DNA of 15,523 nucleotides, from positions 1 through 15,523 of the forward strand of contig CALCEB010000187.1 in assembly GCA_937900045.1 (NCBI GenBank), in the 5' to 3' direction. Origin of the DNA: an uncultured Acidobacteriota bacterium (GTDB lineage: Bacteria > Acidobacteriota > Terriglobia > UBA7540). The notes under the pieces were generated by a model. It was not told the DNA's origin. It was given only the letters and a program-made list of their open reading frames with translations, and searched no databases. Shown here piece by piece: positions 1 through 6,937 of the stretch. Positions within the stretch are counted from its first letter, which is position 1; each line of letters opens with the position of its first letter. The position numbers and the translations under genes are program-made.

Positions 1-233
1 TTGCGCGGCTGGCAATGGGATTCCCGCCTTCGCGGGAATGACCGTCGCCCTTGGGTTGCGGCCCTGCCGCGCTCCGCTAGCCGCTCGCTCGCCACCCGCT
101 GGATGAGGCGTTTTCCCCCGCAATGGCCCCTGCCGCCGGGACGGTGGCGCCACGGCCACCGCCAAGTGCGCGTCCGCGCCACCGACACTTCCCGGGCGAA
201 GTCCCGGAAAGTCCGTAACTCCTCTCGCGACGT
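1..233. other. Non-coding start of the contig, no supported gene
   Basis: Very GC-rich stretch downstream of the minus-strand envelope operon. Short open frames exist on both strands, but none has a ribosome binding site or a recognisable product. Visible structure is the inverted repeat at 20-39 and a weak imperfect hairpin at 192-207 (CCGGG/CCCGG). The latter lacks a T-run on either strand, so I do not call it a terminator for the operon ending at 234. Confidence 0.6.
20..39. repeat. Short inverted repeat, REP-like
   Basis: Perfect 8-bp arms ATTCCCGC (20-27) and GCGGGAAT (32-39) around a 4-base loop. Sequences of the form GGATTCCCGC..GCGGGAATGAC are common dispersed repeats in many Gram-negative genomes, which is my recollection and not something this window shows. 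It lies beside the contig start and downstream of a minus-strand gene, where it could also act as an mRNA 3'-end hairpin. Confidence 0.5.
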
Positions 234-1973
234 CTAATACCCTCGAAAAGGGGCCGGACCCGGCGGAAATGGGCCATTGAGGAAGCCCAGAGTCGTGGCG
301 TAGAAGCTGGTGCGGCCTGTCAGCAAGTCCTTGCCGAAAAAGAGCGCCACTTCCGTGCCGCCCAGCACGCTGACTTTCAACTCCAGTCCAGTATCCCACA
401 TCCATCGTCGAGAGCCGAAGTCGCCCGAAGGATCGGTGATCTTGCCCGAATCAAGGAATGGTCCGAGTCGCACCCGGAAAATGCCGTTCTGAAAGATGAT
501 CTTGTCGTCTTCCCAATTGGTCAGAGTGTAATCGCGGCCGAGGGGCGCGCTGCCTTTCCGTCCGTTGGCCGTCCCAATATGGCCGCGCAACCACAAGTCG
601 TTATCGCGTTCGAGTCCGAGCATAAAGAGGTCATCGAAGGGAACCATGCCAAAGGTGTGTCCAGCGCGAATCTGCGCGGTCATCTCGTAATCATCGCCCG
701 TGGCCTGGGGCAGCCAATCCATCGCCAAGCCGTTCTCGGTTTGCGCGAAATTGCCAAGCATCCGCGAAAAATCATGGCCAGCTTGAACTGAGCCGGTCGA
801 GTCCAGCGTGAAGCGATATTCAGGAATATCCGCCAGCCGGTAACGAGCTGAGGTTTCTGCCTCTAGCGCAACGCCGTTGGCGAAAAACTGACCCGGCAGA
901 ACCGGAGTTGAGGCGAAATGGGAAAAGGATCGCCCTGAAAGGTCGATCCCGCCCCGCAGTGTCAGCCGGTCATTCACCACGGAGAGTAACTCCGCGCCGC
1001 CTTCAATTTTCTCCATCCGGAAGCCCGTGAGTCCTGCTTGTGAACTGGTGAAAGCGGGGTTGAGGGTCCAATTTTCCTTGCGTCCGTCGAGATAGAACTG
1101 ATATCGCGTCCGGGCTGAGTCCGCCACCGGACTGGAAAGCGCCGCAAAGACCCGCTGCTTGTTCGGGTCCCAGCGCAGCAGGGAGATCAGGTTGATGGCC
1201 GAATCATGAATGTTAAAGACTTCGGGATAGACAGAGTCGTAAGGGACACCGCGCAATAGCGAAAAAAGGGCTTCAGGCGTTGAGTCTCCCCAACCATTGA
1301 GCTCCGCCGCATGGAGAGCAACGTCGTAGGAATCATCCTGAGTGGGCAGTAGCTCGAATCGAAACTGCGGAAAGACACCCAACGCCTGGAGCCGCCCCAC
1401 CGAAGATTCGAATGCCGGCAAGGTCAGGATGGCGCCGGGTTCAAAAGGCAGCGCATCCTTGAATATCTCTGGCTTGAGGCGCGGCTGAGGATCAACTCGA
1501 ACCTGCCGAACCCGCGGCTTGCCGGCCTGGTTCCAATATTGCAGCGCCGCAGCCAGGTTTCCGTCGAGGTAGTAGAGGCTGGCAAGGAAATTATTGGCAT
1601 AGGCATTCCTGGGATCAATCCGCAGAGCCCGATGGAGCTCCGCCTTGGCGCGGCGGAAGTTTTTCCGCTCAAAGTCAACCCCGGCGAGTTCTACTGGAAA
1701 GCGCTCATCACGAGGCGCCTTCATCTCACCTTGCCGCAGGGCGTTCCAAGCGTTGCTCCACTGTTTGAGCTTCGCGAAAGCCATGCCCCGGTAGTAATCA
1801 AGATCGGGCGTAGCATCGGGTCCCGGCGGCGACAGGCGGACGATTTCTCCGTATCGCTTTTCGCTGTATAGCTTCTTGACGTGAGACAGGAGGGATGAAC
1901 TTCCGGACGCAGTTTGCGTGCCCGTTCCAGTGGAGGCTGCAAGAAGGAACACCAAGAAAGCGTGGGTGATCAC
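234..1973 (-). CDS. TPR-POTRA-beta-barrel outer-membrane protein
   Basis: Predicted exported protein of 579 aa. I chose the GTG at 1971-1973. It overlaps the upstream peptidase stop as GTGA, has AAGG just upstream, and puts a clean hydrophobic signal segment at residues 5-13. A longer reading from TTG at 2024 adds an arginine-rich stretch that is only the other frame of the peptidase gene. Residues about 58-153 hold roughly three TPR-like helical pairs. Residues about 157-225 resemble a POTRA domain (hydrophobic/basic strand pattern, FEPGAILTL, then LQALGVFPQF). The remaining ~350 residues alternate polar and hydrophobic with many Tyr, Gly and Phe, as in an Omp85/BamA-like 16-strand barrel, ending near SFYATTLGFL plus a Pro-rich tail. 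It is likely an outer-membrane assembly or secretion pore. The substrate is unknown, and the barrel call rests on sequence pattern only. Confidence 0.75.
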   Translation of the reverse strand: MITHAFLVFLLAASTGTGTQTASGSSSLLSHVKKLYSEKRYGEIVRLSPPGPDATPDLDYYRGMAFAKLKQWSNAWNALRQGEMKAPRDERFPVELAGVDFERKNFRRAKAELHRALRIDPRNAYANNFLASLYYLDGNLAAALQYWNQAGKPRVRQVRVDPQPRLKPEIFKDALPFEPGAILTLPAFESSVGRLQALGVFPQFRFELLPTQDDSYDVALHAAELNGWGDSTPEALFSLLRGVPYDSVYPEVFNIHDSAINLISLLRWDPNKQRVFAALSSPVADSARTRYQFYLDGRKENWTLNPAFTSSQAGLTGFRMEKIEGGAELLSVVNDRLTLRGGIDLSGRSFSHFASTPVLPGQFFANGVALEAETSARYRLADIPEYRFTLDSTGSVQAGHDFSRMLGNFAQTENGLAMDWLPQATGDDYEMTAQIRAGHTFGMVPFDDLFMLGLERDNDLWLRGHIGTANGRKGSAPLGRDYTLTNWEDDKIIFQNGIFRVRLGPFLDSGKITDPSGDFGSRRWMWDTGLELKVSVLGGTEVALFFGKDLLTGRTSFYATTLGFLNGPFPPGPAPFRGY

Positions 1974-2527
1974 TGGCCTTGCCGCGGGACGGCGAGCAAC
2001 GTCCAGAAGCCGGTAGCTTTCCAACCTTTTTCAAATTCTGGCCACTTCACGGTGTCGAGCTTCCCCCGTGCGGGGTCATTTACCAGAACTTGCTGGCGGC
2101 CAGAGTCTACACCGGTGACGACCACATAATGGCGCGGTCCGTGCCATCCCGGCTCTTTCAAACAGACGATCAACGGCCTGCCCTTGATGAGGTGGTCTTC
2201 CAAGTCGGACCACCGGCCGGTAAAAACGAAGGCACGCATCCCGGACCGGTCGAGGTAGCTCACCATGTCTCGCGCATAGATGCCATGCGCCGTTTTCGAA
2301 TAAAGCTGGCGTTGAATTGCAGCCACCTGGGTTGTGGCGCCACCGCCCACGCCTGGATCACGGACCTTCCAGTACTCGAGGATCATGGCCAGGCAAGCGG
2401 CGCCGCATCCATTCTTGGGCTGGCGAACGTAGGGTACATCGAGATAAATCCCTGTGGCCGCGGCTCCAAGCGCCGATACGGAGAGCGCCAGAACCATGAT
2501 GGCCACAGCACGGCGCATTGCAGGCAT
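1970..2527 (-). CDS. Exported C39-like cysteine peptidase (PA2778-type)
   Basis: 185-aa protein with a signal peptide (basic start, hydrophobic residues 7-24, Ala-rich cleavage region). The mature part matches the peptidase C39-like papain fold: NGCGAACLAMILEYW with predicted nucleophile Cys41, RHYVVVTGVD with His133, and VNDPA with Asp151, so the triad looks intact. There is no ABC-transporter part, so it is a free periplasmic or lipid-facing peptidase rather than a bacteriocin exporter. The ATG at 2527 is 3 nt after the preceding gene's stop and is served by AAGGG about 7 nt upstream. The 3' end overlaps the next gene by 4 nt. In the Pseudomonas PA2778 family, as I recall it, the C39 domain is fused to TPRs; here the TPRs lie on the next protein. 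The substrate is unknown; an isopeptidase or transglutaminase-like role is possible. Confidence 0.85.
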   Translation of the reverse strand: MPAMRRAVAIMVLALSVSALGAAATGIYLDVPYVRQPKNGCGAACLAMILEYWKVRDPGVGGGATTQVAAIQRQLYSKTAHGIYARDMVSYLDRSGMRAFVFTGRWSDLEDHLIKGRPLIVCLKEPGWHGPRHYVVVTGVDSGRQQVLVNDPARGKLDTVKWPEFEKGWKATGFWTLLAVPRQGQ

Positions 2528-2530
2528 GGG

Positions 2531-2935
2531 TCAGCCCTTCACGATCAAAATCACGACCACAGCAGTTGCCAGCGCAATGATGATGTAGGTGATCTGTTCG
2601 TTGTTTAATGCGCCCGCAGCGAAGTCATTTTGAACCTTGCGAGCGCGAACCGCAAGTTGCGCAAGTTCCTGGTCATTGAGGGTAGGGATCGCCTTCTCAA
2701 CCTTCGTATAGTCCACTTTACCCTTTTTCAATGCCTTTTGCGCTTCGGGGGAAGCTAAGAACTTCTGAACGGTTTGGAGATTCTGTTGCCGGACCTTTGC
2801 TGCTTGATTTACCTCCTGCTGGATTTCGGACGAGGAGACAACGTGGTCCGCCTGGGCAGACCAGAGAGGAGGTATGGCCAAAGTGAAAAGTGCAGCCATT
2901 AACCCGGCAATTGTTTTCTTTGAAGTCTGGTTCAT
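2531..2935 (-). CDS. Small exported membrane-anchored protein, PA2779-like
   Basis: 134-aa protein, first gene of the envelope operon. Residues 1-29 form a signal peptide (KK, hydrophobic core, AQA cleavage site). Residues 30-112 are charged and helical, with the pattern SSSEIQQEVNQ...RQQNLQTVQKFLASPEAQKALKKG...LNDQELAQLAVRARKVQNDFAAG. Residues 115-134 are a strongly hydrophobic membrane segment ending VKG. This layout and the residues around it fit the PA2779 family (DUF6627-like), which I recall as encoded beside PA2778-type C39 peptidases. A very good ribosome binding site (AAGGAGG) lies about 5 nt before the ATG. The product is probably tethered in the inner membrane with its helical part in the periplasm. 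It could be the substrate, inhibitor or adaptor of the neighbouring peptidase; its function is not known. Confidence 0.8.
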   Translation of the reverse strand: MNQTSKKTIAGLMAALFTLAIPPLWSAQADHVVSSSEIQQEVNQAAKVRQQNLQTVQKFLASPEAQKALKKGKVDYTKVEKAIPTLNDQELAQLAVRARKVQNDFAAGALNNEQITYIIIALATAVVVILIVKG

Positions 2936-3382
2936 GAAGCCTCCTTAGGCAATGGTTCGATCAATCCTCAATTATGCTGAAATCCGGCAACGATACGCAA
3001 GCTTTTGGCAAGGACATCTTCAGACCTGAAACATCCGGCAGCGGCCAGGAGCCACCTTCGTAATTGATTCCGGAACTCCAGAGTCTTGGCGTTACGTGAC
3101 ACCTTGGCCCGGGGTGGGTCAACAGAGCCGTTGATTGCGGCGTTTCGAATCTTCTCCAAAGCCTTTTTACTGGCGGATGACGAAGTCGCAAGCATCAAGA
3201 AAACGTTTTCTGCGCCCCCTCTATTCTTATTAAACACTCTTTTGCAGGCGACAGTTGCGGTGAACTAGCAATTGTGGCAGGATGGCGCGTGAGGCTGGAC
3301 TTGATCTCTGAAAATTCCGGAGTAAGCAGCTTGGCGCCACAATCTGAAATTCATCACTTTCAAAGGGGAGGGTTACATCTTT
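2936..3382. other. Divergent intergenic region
   Basis: 447 nt between the minus-strand envelope operon and the plus-strand secreted protein gene. I see no convincing gene. An 89-codon minus-strand frame (2968-3237) starts at GTG with only a weak purine stretch before it and resembles nothing I know. The region is lower in GC near 3200-3260 and contains the perfect 14-bp palindrome AGAAAACGTTTTCT at 3198-3211, which could be an operator. A possible promoter for the operon lies at 2971-3000. Confidence 0.5.
2971..3000 (-). promoter_or_regulatory. Candidate sigma70-type promoter of the envelope operon
   Basis: On the minus strand TTGCGT (2995-3000) and CATAAT (2971-2976) are separated by 18 nt, about 35 nt upstream of the first start codon. 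The -10 is close to consensus (5 of 6) and the -35 is poor (3 of 6). It sits at the right distance and is the best candidate I see. Confidence 0.3.
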
Positions 3383-3736
3383 ATGACTCAAAGGATACTC
3401 AGCAGTAGCTTTGCTTGGTTTACACTCCTTGGCCTGGTCATTGGAGCAACAATCACTTCCGGTTCGGCCCGAGGCTCTCAACCTTCTGGAAACCCCAGCG
3501 CTCAGAAAAGCGCCGCTTCCAGCAGCCACTTAGCTAGTAAATCCGGGGCGTCGCACAAAGGGATGGTTTGGGTGAACCCGAAAACCAAAATCTTCCACCG
3601 CCCGGGAGACCGCTGGTACGGAAAATCAAAAGGCGGGAAGTACATGACGGAAGCCGATGCCATCAAAGCGGGGTACAAAGCGGCAAAGCCTCGAAATCAG
3701 TTGCCCAACGCCAAGAAGAAGAAGCAAAGCAATTAA
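3383..3736 (+). CDS. Small secreted basic protein with WYG/KYM motif
   Basis: 117 aa. Residues 1-31 look like a signal peptide (hydrophobic 10-24, small residues to ARG). A Ser/Ala-rich linker follows. Residues 61-101 carry a compact motif, VWVNPKTKIFHRPGDRWYG followed by KGGKYMTEADAIKAGYKAA, and the protein ends in a Lys-rich tail. I recall this motif from small exported or periplasmic proteins of Acidobacteriota and other soil bacteria, where it resembles the Ada-type/'sunset' fold but without its zinc cysteines; no cysteine is present here. A purine-rich ribosome site (GGGGAGGG) lies about 10 nt upstream. It is monocistronic between the divergent operon and a convergent gene. Function unknown; the basic tail suggests binding to nucleic acid or the cell surface. 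Confidence 0.75.
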   Translation: MTQRILSSSFAWFTLLGLVIGATITSGSARGSQPSGNPSAQKSAASSSHLASKSGASHKGMVWVNPKTKIFHRPGDRWYGKSKGGKYMTEADAIKAGYKAAKPRNQLPNAKKKKQSN

Positions 3737-3764
3737 GAACGCCGAAGTTTCTTGCCGGGCGTTC
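3737..3764. terminator. Hairpin between convergent genes, possible terminator
   Basis: Arms GAACGCC (3737-3743) and GGCGTTC (3758-3764) pair perfectly around a 14-nt loop, directly after the stop of the secreted-protein gene and before the end of the convergent DUF4126 gene. There is no T-run on either side, so it would be a weak intrinsic terminator or a protective 3' hairpin. Confidence 0.3.
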
Positions 3765-3806
3765 AACTGAGGAAGGCCGATTCTATCTCTGCCGTCGTGG
3801 AATGGG

Positions 3807-4853
3807 TCAATCCAGGTGTTGGACTGGGACGGAGAGAACTGTCTGACTTCCAGTGGGCGGGTGTCTGAGCTCGATCATGGTCTGAACCGCCCGGTCCACG
3901 AGGGGCGCTACGTCCTTGCGGAAAATGAAAACGAGCTCTTGGCCGCGATCAATCTGGATGCTGGCCTTGTGAAGAATCAGCAGATTCTTCAGGTTGATCG
4001 CCCGAAGTTCGCCATAATTGATCACAACGGGAGCCGGTCTTCGAAACCGCCGAAGTTCGAGAATGACGCAACGTTGTGAAGTCAGAATGAGCCAGGCCCG
4101 CCGTGGACCGCGCTTTGTCCTTTGCCATCCTCCGATGACGCCGTGCAGTTCTTCACCCGTAGTGAAAGGCGCGAGTTGCTCCTTAACCCTTTCCATGCCG
4201 CTGGGTGGGACCAGCCACAGCGTTGCCTTCAAGTCCGTAGGTGGCGGGGCTCGCCGCAGCTTCATCCCTAGCCAGCGGAACCAGCCGGCAGCGAGGTCAT
4301 AGCGGAAAGCCAGATGGCGGGCAATCGGCGGCGCCAGCCATACAAACAGAATCAAGAAAACGGCAGCCACCCCCAGCATGACGCGCGGCTCAAAGATAGA
4401 GAGAAGGGTTGCGGCCAGAACCGCGAAGTCCTCTGCCAAGCTCATGCCAAAATTCGCTGCGCCCAATGTCTTCACGGAAGTCGCCAGTCGCATCCCTGTC
4501 TTGGCGGAGTGCGACGCAGCGGCGAGCGTCCCACCCGCAGCCATCACCAGCGCCATCTCAAACACGTTGCTAGTGGTGAGCGTGGCCCCCGCCGCCACGG
4601 CCCCTGCCAGTGGCCTCAACAAGGAATGAAGCAAGTCCCAAAGGTTATCGAGGCCAGGAAATTTCTGCGCCAGGATTTCGCAGGCCGCAAGCAGGCCGAG
4701 GATGATAAGCGCGGGCGTTGAAATCAAAAACTCGAACCGCGCGGAAAGATGAACCACGTGGCTATAGCGGGCAAAGAGGGCGAGGAGGAACAGCGGCAGA
4801 TAGGTGTTCACTCCGCTGGCAAGTGCAAGACCCCAGGGTAACCCACTGGTCAA
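3807..4853 (-). CDS. DUF4126 membrane protein with PH/GRAM-like C-terminal domain
   Basis: 348 aa from the TTG at 4851-4853, which has GGAGGT 4 nt upstream. A GTG four codons earlier (4865) lacks a ribosome site and is the alternative. The first ~190 residues are a hydrophobic multi-helix domain beginning SGLPWGLALASGVNTYLPLFLLALFARY, typical of DUF4126, with further membrane spans rich in Ala, Gly and Leu. After about residue 205 the protein turns soluble: MERVKEQLAPFTTGEELHGVIGGWQ, then alternating strands WLILTSQRCVILELRRF and LVFIFRKDVA, then a closing helix. This resembles a bacterial PH or GRAM-like lipid-binding fold. It probably acts in the inner membrane with the domain in the cytoplasm. 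No substrate can be named, and the PH assignment is by pattern only. Confidence 0.75.
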   Translation of the reverse strand: MTSGLPWGLALASGVNTYLPLFLLALFARYSHVVHLSARFEFLISTPALIILGLLAACEILAQKFPGLDNLWDLLHSLLRPLAGAVAAGATLTTSNVFEMALVMAAGGTLAAASHSAKTGMRLATSVKTLGAANFGMSLAEDFAVLAATLLSIFEPRVMLGVAAVFLILFVWLAPPIARHLAFRYDLAAGWFRWLGMKLRRAPPPTDLKATLWLVPPSGMERVKEQLAPFTTGEELHGVIGGWQRTKRGPRRAWLILTSQRCVILELRRFRRPAPVVINYGELRAINLKNLLILHKASIQIDRGQELVFIFRKDVAPLVDRAVQTMIELRHPPTGSQTVLSVPVQHLD

Positions 4854-4949
4854 GTGAACCTCCACAAGAAGTGGCCATGAGCATTTTGCTCCACCCTACT
4901 GAGCGAGTCAACATAACGGGTTGAAGGGTATTGGTACAGTTTGCCGTAG

Positions 4950-4968
4950 CGGCGCTCTATGAGCGCCG
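4950..4968. repeat. REP-like hairpin
   Basis: CGGCGCTC (4950-4957) and GAGCGCCG (4961-4968) form a perfect 8-bp stem with the 3-base loop TAT. The surrounding GTAG..GGAA context looks like a dispersed extragenic palindrome. Confidence 0.5.
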
Positions 4969-4997
4969 GAAATCATTGAGAATTCAGGTTCGGCGGT

Positions 4998-5011
4998 CCC
5001 GCCACGGCGGG
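4998..5011. repeat. Short inverted repeat
   Basis: CCCGCC (4998-5003) and GGCGGG (5006-5011) separated by AC. It lies 30 nt beyond the first hairpin, so the two may be parts of one REP-type unit. Confidence 0.4.
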
Positions 5012-5076
5012 TCAACTCCGATTCCCGCTGCAGCCATCAATTTGTCTCAGCACCGTCTGCAGAGTTGGCAGCCACC

Positions 5077-5090
5077 GGCAGGCGCCTGCC
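5077..5090. repeat. Perfect 14-bp palindrome
   Basis: GGCAGGCGCCTGCC equals its own reverse complement. It is 149 nt before the ribonuclease J start. It could be an operator or simply part of the hairpin-rich spacer. Confidence 0.4.
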
Positions 5091-5157
5091 ATCGCGGTGT
5101 TGAGAAAGAGCTAAAAACATAGCCAAGACACAGGCAAAAAACTAAGAGTAAACGACA

Positions 5158-5229
5158 ATGACGAACCAGCTCAATTTAAACAAAAAATGGTTGGACATCG
5201 GGGTACACCTTCGGTTTGTGTTAGGATGA
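5158..5229 (+). CDS. Possible 23-codon leader peptide before ribonuclease J
   Basis: An ATG at 5158 with AAGAG about 9 nt upstream opens a 23-residue frame (MTNQLNLNKKWLDIGVHLRFVLG). Its TGA overlaps the likely ribonuclease J ATG as ATGA (5226-5229). The ribonuclease J start lacks a properly spaced ribosome site, so re-initiation after this leader would explain its translation. Supported only by position and overlap; it could be chance. Confidence 0.25.
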   Translation: MTNQLNLNKKWLDIGVHLRFVLG

Positions 5230-6929
5230 ATGTTCTTAAACCTGTGACTAACAATAATCCTCCCACTGATTTGAAACTCAGAGCGATACCTCTCGGCGGC
5301 CTCGGCGAGTTCGGCATGAATATGATGGCCTTCGAGTATGGCGACGACCTCATCGTCGTCGATTGTGGCGTCATCTTTCCGGATGCCGAGCTGCTGGGTG
5401 TGGACGTGGTGATTCCGGACATCACCTACCTGCGGGAGAACCAGCACCGGGTGCGGGCCATTCTCCTTACCCACGGCCACGAAGATCACATCGGCGCGCT
5501 GCCCTACGTGCTCGACGAGTTGGATGTGCCGGTTTATGGCTCGCCATTCACGCTGGCGCTGGCTAAGGCGAAGCTGACCGAGCACGGCCTGGACGAAGCC
5601 ACGGAACTGAGGGAGATGCTGCCCAGCCAACCCTTCGACGTGGGCCCATTCCACATCGAGTTCATCCATTTGACCCACAGCATTATTGACGCCGGCGCGC
5701 TGGCCATTACCACCCCACTTGGGACCATCATCCACACGGGTGACTTCAAGTTCGATCCGACTCCGACGGACGGGAAGCCGAGCGACCTGCACACGCTGGC
5801 CGATTATGGCCGCAAGGGCGTGCTGGCCTTGTTTTCTGACTCGACCAATGTCGAGCGGCCCGGCTTCACCCCTTCGGAGCGGGCCGTCCGCGAACGGTTT
5901 ACCGAGGTCATGTCCGAAGCCAAAGGCCGCGTGCTGATCTCCTGCTTTGCGACCTCGCTGCATCGCATGCAGATTGTGGCCGAACTCGCCGCGTCGCACG
6001 GGCGGCGGCTGTGCTTCATTGGCCGCAGCATGTTCCAGAATTCGGAAATCGCCCAGCAAATGGGGCGGTTGAAAATTCAGCCGGGCTTGCTAGTCCAACC
6101 CCAGGACGTCCGCAAGCTTCCCCGCGAGCAGGTGGTGCTGGTGGTAGCCGGGAGCCAGGGTGAGCCGATGTCCGCCATGGCGCGGATCGCGGTGGACCGG
6201 CACCGCTGGGTGAGCGTGGAGCGCGGCGACGAAGTGATGCTTTCGGCGCGCATCATCCCCGGCAATGAAAAGGCCATCTTCCGCATGATGGACCATCTCT
6301 ACCGGCGAGGTACGCGGGTTCATTACGATGATGGCAGCCATCCGCTGGTGCACGTTTCCGGCCACGGCAGTGTCGAGGAGTTGCGCCTGATGTTAGGTCT
6401 GGTCCAGCCTAAATACTTCATCCCCATTCATGGAGAGTACCGGCAACTGTTCCGCCACCGGGAAATAGCGCAGGAGATCGCATCGATCACGGAGGATACG
6501 TTCCTGATGGAGACGGGGGACGTGTTGGAATTTGACGAAAATGGGGCCCGCCGCAACGGGCGCGTCGCCGTGGGCCGCATCTGCATTGACGAGGGATCGC
6601 TCGATGAAGTAGGCGATGTGATCCTGAAGGAACGGCGCCACATTTCCGCTGAGGGCTTCGTGATTCCTATCCTTGCCATCAACAAGCATACGGGACAACT
6701 GGAAGCGGAGCCGGAAATTGTCTCTCGAGGTTTTCTGCCCCTGGATGAAGCAACGGAGCTGGTGGAAAGCGCGCGGCAGGTGGTGCGGGCGACGTTGGCA
6801 AAATCCAACCTGGAAGAAGTGGGCGACTGGGGCGTAATTAAAGATAAGATTCGTGCCGAGCTTCGGCGCTTCTTCGACCGCGAAACCGGCAAACGCCCGA
6901 TGGTCCTGCCAGTGGTGCTGGAGGTTTAA
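5226..6929 (+). CDS. rnj: Ribonuclease J
   Basis: 567-aa metallo-beta-lactamase/beta-CASP nuclease, close to the usual ~555 aa. It degrades and matures RNA by 5'-3' exo- and endonucleolytic cleavage in the cytoplasm. The N-terminal lactamase part starts LRAIPLGGLGEFG (19-30), and the zinc-binding motif THGHEDH is at residues 82-88. Further ligands are seen in LTHSI and HTGDFKFD. The beta-CASP part has DSTNVERPGFTPSE, GRSMFQN, VVAGSQGEP and HVSGHGS, and then PIHGEYRQL. The C-terminal tail (~110 residues) is present. I chose the ATG at 5226, which overlaps the TGA of the short leader; an in-frame ATG at 5187 would add 13 residues but also lacks a ribosome site. It lies 8 nt before uppP and is probably co-transcribed with it. 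Confidence 0.95.
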   Translation: MNVLKPVTNNNPPTDLKLRAIPLGGLGEFGMNMMAFEYGDDLIVVDCGVIFPDAELLGVDVVIPDITYLRENQHRVRAILLTHGHEDHIGALPYVLDELDVPVYGSPFTLALAKAKLTEHGLDEATELREMLPSQPFDVGPFHIEFIHLTHSIIDAGALAITTPLGTIIHTGDFKFDPTPTDGKPSDLHTLADYGRKGVLALFSDSTNVERPGFTPSERAVRERFTEVMSEAKGRVLISCFATSLHRMQIVAELAASHGRRLCFIGRSMFQNSEIAQQMGRLKIQPGLLVQPQDVRKLPREQVVLVVAGSQGEPMSAMARIAVDRHRWVSVERGDEVMLSARIIPGNEKAIFRMMDHLYRRGTRVHYDDGSHPLVHVSGHGSVEELRLMLGLVQPKYFIPIHGEYRQLFRHREIAQEIASITEDTFLMETGDVLEFDENGARRNGRVAVGRICIDEGSLDEVGDVILKERRHISAEGFVIPILAINKHTGQLEAEPEIVSRGFLPLDEATELVESARQVVRATLAKSNLEEVGDWGVIKDKIRAELRRFFDRETGKRPMVLPVVLEV

Positions 6930-6937
6930 CAATTCAT

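Larger units (their letters stand above)
4854..5225. other. Hairpin-rich divergent intergenic region
   Basis: 372 nt between the minus-strand DUF4126 gene and the plus-strand ribonuclease J gene. It contains three short inverted repeats (4950-4968, 4998-5011, 5077-5090) and then an A-rich stretch with a short possible leader ORF (5158-5229). I could not pick a convincing promoter for ribonuclease J. Confidence 0.5.

Noticed and set aside
192..207. Possible terminator for the envelope operon
   Set aside because: Only a 5-bp stem with no T-run downstream on the minus strand.
1974..2024. Longer N-terminus of the TPR-barrel protein from a TTG
   Set aside because: It would place 17 arginine-rich residues before the signal peptide and would overlap the peptidase gene by 55 nt; the GTGA overlap start is cleaner.
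2968..3237. 89-codon minus-strand frame in the divergent intergenic region
   Set aside because: GTG start with only a weak purine stretch before it, no recognisable domain, and it runs through the candidate operon promoter. Not enough to call a gene.
5142..6059. Long minus-strand frame (305 codons) opposite ribonuclease J
   Set aside because: A shadow of the high-GC ribonuclease J gene; the His/Gln/Arg-rich translation resembles no protein, while the plus strand has every ribonuclease J motif.
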